Source: Bacteroidota bacterium
GTDB lineage: Bacteria > Bacteroidota > Bacteroidia > Bacteroidales > JADFUO01
Direction of reading: 5' to 3'
NCBI GenBank assembly: GCA_030610255.1
Contig: JAUWSB010000004.1
Location: 1 to 33,614 of the forward strand
DNA: 33,614 bases
Under the pieces are notes generated by a model. That model searched no databases, was not told where the DNA came from, and saw only the letters and a program-made list of their open reading frames with translations. The number at the start of each line of letters is the position of its first letter. Within the stretch, counting starts at the first letter, position 1. Position numbers and translations under genes: made by a program. This document shows, in pieces, positions 27,615 through 33,614 of the stretch.

Positions 27615-30074
27615 TTAATTATCATTTAACGATTTTATTTTATTAAGCATATCCGGAAAGGCATTTAAAACGGTATCCATATTTTCTATATCAAAATTAT
27701 CAGCATAAAATCTTAGTTCTTCTCCGTATTTTGAAAGAATATGAATTGAATTTGTTTCACCCAATTTTTTTATTTGGTTTCCAAAATCAATAATTTCATT
27801 AATAAACCGGTTTTTGCAAAGAATTTCCCATTTTGGCTTTAATTCCTCTTCAATATTCCGAATAATATCAGGAAGAATATCTTTTGCCTTGCTCGTAAGT
27901 GTTTCATCAGATATTATTTTTTTATCCTGCACCCCGGTAACTTTAATTTCGGGTTTTACAGAAGATATTGAAACATTTTTCAGTATAAATTTAAACACAC
28001 TTCCTTTATTTTCTTCACTTTGTAACGTGATTTCCCCACCCATAATTTCAACAAGTCGTTTTGAGATAGTCAAGCCCAATCCCGTACCACCATATTTTTT
28101 GATATTTTGATCTTCTTTTTGCATAAAAGCTTCAAATATTTTCCCCTGTTGTTCCAATGGAATTCCAATGCCGGTATCTTCAACACTAATCAACAGATCA
28201 ATTTTATTTTCATTTTTATCCTGATTAATTTTTTTAGCCGAAAGTTTAACATATCCTTTTTCGGTAAATTTTAATGAATTACCTATCAAATTAAATAATA
28301 CCTGCCTTAACCTGATTTCACTTAACATGAGAACTTCGGGTAAATCATTATCAACCTCTCTTAAAAATTCAAGTTTCTTTTGATCTATTTTTAATAAAAA
28401 AATTTGTTTTATTTCAGTAAATAATAATTGTAAATTAACAGGACCATATTGTAATTCCAATTTCCCTGCTTCAATCTTTGACATGTCTAAAATATCATTA
28501 ATCAATGTTAACAAATTTTTACTACTTGATTTGATTGACTCAAGGTATAATTTTTGTTTTTTATCAGTTATCAATGTATTTAAAAGGTCAGTAAATCCTA
28601 TTACGGCATTCATAGGCGTACGTATTTCATGGCTCATATTTGCCAGAAAACGGCTTTTAGCTTTATTTGCCTCTTCAGCATCTTCTTTTGCAATTAATAA
28701 TTGATCGGCATATTCTTCTATTCTCCGGCGGTCTTGCTTTATTTGTTGATTTTTTAGTGTAAGGATTTTATTGGTTCTTATTTTGGTTAAATAACGTCTG
28801 TAAACAAAAAACAATAATATTAAAATCAGTGCAACGATTATAATAAGTAAGTAATTGAATTTTCGTTGTTGCGAAAGTGTTATTCCCTGAATTTCATTGT
28901 TTTTTCGCAATATCTCATTTTCTTTTTCCTTCTTTTCTGTTTCGTATTTTGTTTGAAGCTCTGATATGATTTTATTACTTTTTTCATTAAAAATACTGTC
29001 TTTTTCTATGGCATAAAGCTCATAATATTCAAGGGCTTTTTCATAATTTTTATTCAATGAATAATATTTTGATAATTTTTCATAACCGTCTTTTATCAGT
29101 TCTTTTGCCCCGATATCAATGGCAATGTCAAGTCCCTTTTTTATATATTGAAAAGCAATAGAATATTTCTTTAGCTTCAAATAAAGACTTCCAATACTTT
29201 GGGATGTATTTGAAATTCCCCATTTATCACCTGCTTCTTCTTTATATTGCAGTGCTTGCTGAAAATATTTCAGGGCATCATTATAATTATCTTCTTCTTC
29301 ATAAACTTTTCCAATATTATAAAGAGCTATTGCTATTCCCTTTTTATTACCTATTTCTTTTTTTATTTTTAATGAGCGCTGATGATAATCCAAAGCTTTA
29401 TCATATTTGCCAAGTTTATTATAAATAATCCCAATATTATTTAGCGTGGATTCTATTCCTTTTTTATCATTGAGTTTTTCTTTAATTGTTAATGATCTGA
29501 AATAATATTCAAGAGCTTTATAATATTTAGATAAATCATCATAAATGTTTCCGATATTATTTAATGAGCTTGCCATACCTTTTTTATCTTCCAGCTCTTC
29601 TCTGATTTTTAATGATTTATGATAGTTTTCAAGAGCTTTATCATAATTGCCGAGCTTATAATAGCACGCTCCGATATTATTAAGATAACCGGCAATATAT
29701 TTCTTATTTTCTTTTTTACGATAGATATTCAATAGTTGATTATAGTATTCAAGGGCTTTTTCATAATTACCGAGATAATGATTCGAAACACCTACTTTTG
29801 CAAGAGCTTCTAATTCTCCGGTTTCATAGTTTATGAATTTTGCAAGATTTAATGCCTGCTTAGCAAATTCAACAGCTTCTGCCGGAAAATTTAAGAGATT
29901 TAATTCGGAAAGCTTAATTAATATCTGAACCTTTTTTTCTCCTTCAACTGTTTCCAATACATTTTTAAGACTGTCAATTTTTGAATACTGATTTACAACA
30001 ATATCGCCAGTAAATGAATAACTTACACTTAAATAAATGGTGAAAAATAAAAATATAATGACTTTTTTTATCAT
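27615..30074 (-). CDS. Sensor kinase: signal peptide-TPR-TM-HisKA-HATPase-HPt-like C-terminal domain (no PAS, no REC)
   Basis: About 8 TPRs, TM LLIIIVALILILLFFVY, H-box NMSHEIRTPMNAVIGF, G-box EDTGIGIP; close paralogue of the neighbour. Confidence 0.92.
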   Translation of the reverse strand: MIKKVIIFLFFTIYLSVSYSFTGDIVVNQYSKIDSLKNVLETVEGEKKVQILIKLSELNLLNFPAEAVEFAKQALNLAKFINYETGELEALAKVGVSNHYLGNYEKALEYYNQLLNIYRKKENKKYIAGYLNNIGACYYKLGNYDKALENYHKSLKIREELEDKKGMASSLNNIGNIYDDLSKYYKALEYYFRSLTIKEKLNDKKGIESTLNNIGIIYNKLGKYDKALDYHQRSLKIKKEIGNKKGIAIALYNIGKVYEEEDNYNDALKYFQQALQYKEEAGDKWGISNTSQSIGSLYLKLKKYSIAFQYIKKGLDIAIDIGAKELIKDGYEKLSKYYSLNKNYEKALEYYELYAIEKDSIFNEKSNKIISELQTKYETEKKEKENEILRKNNEIQGITLSQQRKFNYLLIIIVALILILLFFVYRRYLTKIRTNKILTLKNQQIKQDRRRIEEYADQLLIAKEDAEEANKAKSRFLANMSHEIRTPMNAVIGFTDLLNTLITDKKQKLYLESIKSSSKNLLTLINDILDMSKIEAGKLELQYGPVNLQLLFTEIKQIFLLKIDQKKLEFLREVDNDLPEVLMLSEIRLRQVLFNLIGNSLKFTEKGYVKLSAKKINQDKNENKIDLLISVEDTGIGIPLEQQGKIFEAFMQKEDQNIKKYGGTGLGLTISKRLVEIMGGEITLQSEENKGSVFKFILKNVSISSVKPEIKVTGVQDKKIISDETLTSKAKDILPDIIRNIEEELKPKWEILCKNRFINEIIDFGNQIKKLGETNSIHILSKYGEELRFYADNFDIENMDTVLNAFPDMLNKIKSLNDN

Positions 30075-31531
30075 GTTATATCTTTTTCTATAAATCTTTC
30101 TGAAATATATTTTAATGCTTCCCTGATTTCAAGGCTGGCACTGCTTGGTCCGATTCTTATATAAAATTCCTCATCAAAACCCTTTTGTTTAAGAAAAACC
30201 GGAGAAGGACTACGCAAACATTTTACATGACAGAAAGTTTTTCCATTTACCTTTTCCAAAGAAGTGTTTATGCAAGGAGCAACTTCCTGACCCATAGAAG
30301 ATTTTACCTTATTCCAGAAATGAAGTAAAAATTTATCATCATTATCAAATTTATCAATTTCAATTCCAATAATGTTACCATTATCTTCAACACCTATCAA
30401 TAAAACACCTCCCCCTGAATTCAAAAAAGCCGAGATTGTTTTTAAACTTGCATGCTCAATTGCAGAATTCTTTTTACCGGCACGGACGTCCCAACGGAAA
30501 GATGATTTAAATTCCAGGTTATAACTTTCGCCTGTATTGATCAACTCAAGGATATTCATTGGTTTCTTTTCATCAAAATTAAAATACGAAAGATATTCAA
30601 CAGCCTGCAAAACCTTAGAATGAATTTTACTGAAACTTTCTTTATGATTTTTCCAGTCCGGTATAACAATATTAGTTTTAATATAAGGTTTGATTATTTC
30701 GCTAAAAGTCCGCCTTTTATCTTTTTGTTGAAAATAATTCAAATGAACGGCAAACAAAACATTTGAATATTCGGATGGGTTTATCTTAGCTTTTACAATA
30801 AGCAAAGGCAAGATGATACCTGCATCATGAGTAGTGCAAAAAAGTTGCACAAATGCTTTTTGTATTGATGATAGACTTAGATATGAATTTTTTATTAAAC
30901 CGATAAGTTTATCGGAAGATTTTGTAATAACATCTTTTGAATCTATGTTTTCCTCCAAAATCAAATCATTCAAACTTTTTAATATACTTGAAACACCATA
31001 GAATAGAAAATTCAATATCTGATCGTTATCATCCAGTAAATCAATAAAACTGCTAACATTAATCAGGCGATTATGATTATTTTTTTTGAGTTTCATTTTA
31101 ATAAACTCATCTTCCTTAATAACTTCATCAATTCTATCAGCTAAAACATCTTTGTTTTTATTCAAACGATCAACTACCAATGAATAAAATGTGTAAGCAT
31201 TTATTGAATTCAGATCAATTTTGCCGGCTAACGACAATTCAATTATGATATGCTGCAATATTCTTGGGTTAACACCAACAAAATCATTCCCTTCCGGTGT
31301 TTTTAAAGGTGTATCACCATAATAAATAACATAATCATTTTCCCTCATCACAAGGTCAAGTAGCTCAGGATTTATTGGTTTATTCATAACATTATTTGAT
31401 AAGCGGAGAGTAAGGGATTCGAATCCATCCTCTAAAATATTAAGAAATTTTTCCAATTCTTTCCTTTTGTCTCTACGTTTAATAATCTCAACCAAGGCAT
31501 GCCAATTTACTATCTCGTCAATCTTTTGCAA
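30071..31531 (-). CDS. AlbA_2/Schlafen-type domain protein (annotated 5' region probably spurious; likely true start ATG at 31387)
   Basis: C-terminal NTGESYNLEFKSSFRWD...LKTISAFLNSGGGVLLIGVEDNGNIIGI...FYIRIGPSSASLE matches the AlbA_2 motif set. The track start at 31531 is TTG; the ATGA overlap with the kinase gene is at 30071-30074. Confidence 0.8.
   Translation of the reverse strand: MQKIDEIVNWHALVEIIKRRDKRKELEKFLNILEDGFESLTLRLSNNVMNKPINPELLDLVMRENDYVIYYGDTPLKTPEGNDFVGVNPRILQHIIIELSLAGKIDLNSINAYTFYSLVVDRLNKNKDVLADRIDEVIKEDEFIKMKLKKNNHNRLINVSSFIDLLDDNDQILNFLFYGVSSILKSLNDLILEENIDSKDVITKSSDKLIGLIKNSYLSLSSIQKAFVQLFCTTHDAGIILPLLIVKAKINPSEYSNVLFAVHLNYFQQKDKRRTFSEIIKPYIKTNIVIPDWKNHKESFSKIHSKVLQAVEYLSYFNFDEKKPMNILELINTGESYNLEFKSSFRWDVRAGKKNSAIEHASLKTISAFLNSGGGVLLIGVEDNGNIIGIEIDKFDNDDKFLLHFWNKVKSSMGQEVAPCINTSLEKVNGKTFCHVKCLRSPSPVFLKQKGFDEEFYIRIGPSSASLEIREALKYISERFIEKDIT
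31403..31426 (-). repeat. Copy of tRNA-Ser 3' end (att-like direct repeat, distal)
   Basis: GCGGAGAGTAAGGGATTCGAA (31403-31423) is identical to 33455-33475; 23/24 identity through 31426. Confidence 0.85.
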
Positions 31532-31560
31532 TGTCTTAACCGCACGGCTTTCTTTACCAA
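31466..31560 (-). pseudogene. Possible remnant of an IS5-like transposase N-terminus
   Basis: Open frame after TAG reads FGKESRAVKTLQKIDEIVNWHALVEIIKRRDK, reminiscent of IS5-type transposase starts (L.KID.IV.W..L...); similarity judged from memory only. Confidence 0.35.
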
Positions 31561-31571
31561 ACTACAAACGG

Positions 31572-33326
31572 TTATTGATTTGATTTTTCCCTGCAATAAG
31601 CTGCCATTTGACTACTATATTCCGCTTTGCGTTCATAATTAATTTTTTTAGCCTCATCGGCGCTAATAACCCCGGCCCCTGTAGGAATTAACTTGCTATA
31701 GCCTACATATTGATATTGCTGGCTACTGGCAGCAATAGAAGCTTCTGCCATTGCAAGACCTAGTTTAACTATGGCAAATAATAATCCTTTCTGTCCTTTC
31801 TCGTACAATTCTGCTTTTTTTAAAAGTTTTGGGACAGCTTTATCAAAACTGGTGGCAGCCAGGCGAAACTGTTGTGAAGCTAAGGAGATGTTACCTGCTG
31901 CCTCATTAATCTCTGCGGAAAACATAAAGGATTTTCCGGTAGTATAAAAAGCCGAAGCAGAGCCTGTGAATTCCTTAGGTTCAACCCCGTTTTCCAATAA
32001 CAATTTACCAAGTTCATCATTATCATTTTCAAGTGCCATTTTAATGTGAATACAAGAAACTTTTGCCCCATTATCCATAAGAAGTTTTACCACTTTATTA
32101 TTACCGGATTTTACTGCTATATTCATTACTGTTCCACTCTCTCCTCTTATTTTATTTACTTTTTCTCCACGGTCAAGAAATAGTTGCACCATTTCCGGAT
32201 TACCGTATTTGCAGGCGAACATAAAGGCATTCCATTTTGCATCTATCGATTTAGCCTTCGTATTGGCATTTTGTTCAAGCAGGTATTTTACTTTATCCGT
32301 ATCTTTTGACACAGCAGCTAACATGAGGGCGGTATATGGTTCTGCCATCCATGAATTAACTTTCATTCCTTTACTTACCAGTAGTTTTACCAATTCAACA
32401 TCTCCATACCGTGCAGCATAGGACATGGCAGTCCATCCATTGGCATTTCGCTTTTTAAAATCAACACCTTTATTCACTAACAATTTGGCTGCATCTAAAT
32501 TGCCGGCGTAGATTGCTAACATTAAGGTGGACCATTTTTCAGGATTTCTGAGATGTATATCTACATTCTGATCGATAAATTTTTTAATAATATCATCATC
32601 TCCGTATAGGCAAGCATACATAAAAGTACTCCACTTTTGCTTATTCATTATATGAATATCAACTCCATTATCGAAAAAATAATTTACCGACTTTAGATTT
32701 CCTCCAAAAAGTGAAGCAATTAGTGCGGTCCAGTTATTTCTGCTCATTTCATGAATATTCACCCCCCTGTCAATAAATATTTCTATCAGTGAATCGTTAC
32801 AATAAGCACACGAAAATAAAAATGGCGACCAACCATTTTTAGTTTTGATATTGATATTTGCCCCCTGTTCAATTAGATAGAAAGCTGCCTCTGAATTTCC
32901 GGCCCGACAAGCAGCTGTTAAAGCAGTCCAACCCTTGTTTTCAGCTTCTAATTCAGCTCCTGCTGTCAATAGTTTCCAAACCACTATTGGATTACTTACA
33001 GTACTGGCATGCATCAAAGTAGTCAAACCTGATTTATCTCTTTCATTTACATTTGCATTGGCTTCAATAAGAGCATCAATTAGCTCTTCATTATTCATGC
33101 TAATGGCATACATTAATGGGGTAAAACCATTTTTATCTTTTTCATTAACATGGTGACTATCGCCAATATATGATAATGCCAGTTGATTGTTATCGTCAAG
33201 AATTGCCTGGTGTAAAGGAAATTTATCATCCTGGGCATTAATAGTCAACCCGGCTAAAATTAGTATGATCACTAAATAAAATCTGGACATAATTATGGTT
33301 TTTAATGGGTTAGGTTTGGGTAACAT
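31572..33326 (-). CDS. Secreted ankyrin-repeat protein
   Basis: About 13 ankyrin repeats (NGFTPLMYAISMNNEELIDALIEANANVNERD...). Signal peptide MSRFYLVIILILAGLTINAQ suggests the true start is ATG at 33290. Confidence 0.9.
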   Translation of the reverse strand: MLPKPNPLKTIIMSRFYLVIILILAGLTINAQDDKFPLHQAILDDNNQLALSYIGDSHHVNEKDKNGFTPLMYAISMNNEELIDALIEANANVNERDKSGLTTLMHASTVSNPIVVWKLLTAGAELEAENKGWTALTAACRAGNSEAAFYLIEQGANINIKTKNGWSPFLFSCAYCNDSLIEIFIDRGVNIHEMSRNNWTALIASLFGGNLKSVNYFFDNGVDIHIMNKQKWSTFMYACLYGDDDIIKKFIDQNVDIHLRNPEKWSTLMLAIYAGNLDAAKLLVNKGVDFKKRNANGWTAMSYAARYGDVELVKLLVSKGMKVNSWMAEPYTALMLAAVSKDTDKVKYLLEQNANTKAKSIDAKWNAFMFACKYGNPEMVQLFLDRGEKVNKIRGESGTVMNIAVKSGNNKVVKLLMDNGAKVSCIHIKMALENDNDELGKLLLENGVEPKEFTGSASAFYTTGKSFMFSAEINEAAGNISLASQQFRLAATSFDKAVPKLLKKAELYEKGQKGLLFAIVKLGLAMAEASIAASSQQYQYVGYSKLIPTGAGVISADEAKKINYERKAEYSSQMAAYCREKSNQ

Positions 33327-33454
33327 ATTTCTTATAAGTGTATAATAACAAAGTTATAATTTTTATTTTATTCCATCTTTTTTTATCGTTTTAGTCTCAT
33401 ATTTTAGCTGTTTATTTGATTTACTATATTTTAGTGAATATTGATAGAAAAGTT

Positions 33455-33478
33455 GCGGAGAGTAAGGGATTCGAACCC
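33455..33478 (-). repeat. tRNA-proximal copy of att-like direct repeat
   Basis: GCGGAGAGTAAGGGATTCGAACCC overlapping the tRNA-Ser T-arm/acceptor 3' strand. Confidence 0.85.
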
Positions 33479-33544
33479 TTGTTCCAGCTAAAACCGGAAA
33501 ACGGTTTTCGAGACCGCCGCATTCGACCACTCTGCCAACTCTCC
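33456..33544 (-). tRNA. tRNA-Ser(CGA)
   Basis: Acceptor GGAGAGT/ACTCTCC, anticodon stem-loop GCGGT-CTCGAAA-ACCGT (anticodon CGA), long variable arm TTTCCGGTTTTAGCTGGAA, T-arm AAGGGTTCGAATCCCTT, discriminator G; CCA not encoded. Confidence 0.95.
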
Positions 33545-33603
33545 TGAAATCACTGTAAATGTATAAAATTATTAAATATTAAAGATAAGAAATTATATTT
33601 AGG

Positions 33604-33611
33604 CAAATATA
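33604..33611 (-). promoter_or_regulatory. Putative -7 promoter element (TATATTTG) upstream of tRNA-Ser
   Basis: Reverse complement of caaatata; matches TAnnTTTG about 60 nt before the tRNA 5' end. Confidence 0.35.
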
Positions 33612-33614
33612 TAA

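Noticed and set aside
27814-29428. + strand ORFs within the TPR kinase genes
   Set aside because: Antisense to well-supported kinase domains; no independent evidence.
26400-29900. Periodic DNA pattern resembling a tandem or CRISPR-like array
   Set aside because: The ~120-bp periodicity comes from degenerate TPR codons within open reading frames; no conserved repeat/spacer structure.
31880-32071. 63-aa - strand ORF inside the ankyrin gene
   Set aside because: Out-of-frame overlap with a well-supported ankyrin CDS.
30071-33326. Anti-phage defence island interpretation of AlbA + ankyrin
   Set aside because: No nuclease, methyltransferase, toxin or known defence partner is visible; AlbA_2 domains also occur in general regulators.

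Overview
AT-rich window with Bacteroidetes-type gene content and promoter motifs (taxonomy inferred from gene style, not from a marker search). The left part (+ strand, apart from a 5' lipoprotein fragment and prmC) carries a uridine-kinase-like/SPS-like glycosyltransferase pair, an xdhC-xdhA-xdhB molybdenum hydroxylase cluster, a DMT transporter, a YigZ/IMPACT protein, dnaA, a LMW-PTP homologue, a threonine dehydratase-like enzyme, an RsmI-like methyltransferase, an ABC exporter and a lipoprotein trypsin-like protease. The right part (- strand) carries an M48 protease, a YdcF protein, a VWA-like membrane protein, FabG, and a tightly packed signalling block of three sensor kinases behind an AlbA/Schlafen-domain protein. 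Next come a secreted ankyrin protein and tRNA-Ser(CGA). The most notable observations are: (1) the 3' end of tRNA-Ser is duplicated 2052 bp away (21/21 nt identical, 23/24 extended), bracketing the ankyrin gene like att sites of an integrated element, with the distal copy lying inside the annotated AlbA ORF; (2) the LMW-PTP next to dnaA has lost both its nucleophilic Cys (to Ser) and its general-acid Asp (to Asn), so it looks like a pseudophosphatase; (3) an AlbA-domain gene is translationally coupled (ATGA) to duplicated TPR histidine kinases; (4) several families of small inverted or 'word-like' repeats occur between genes.
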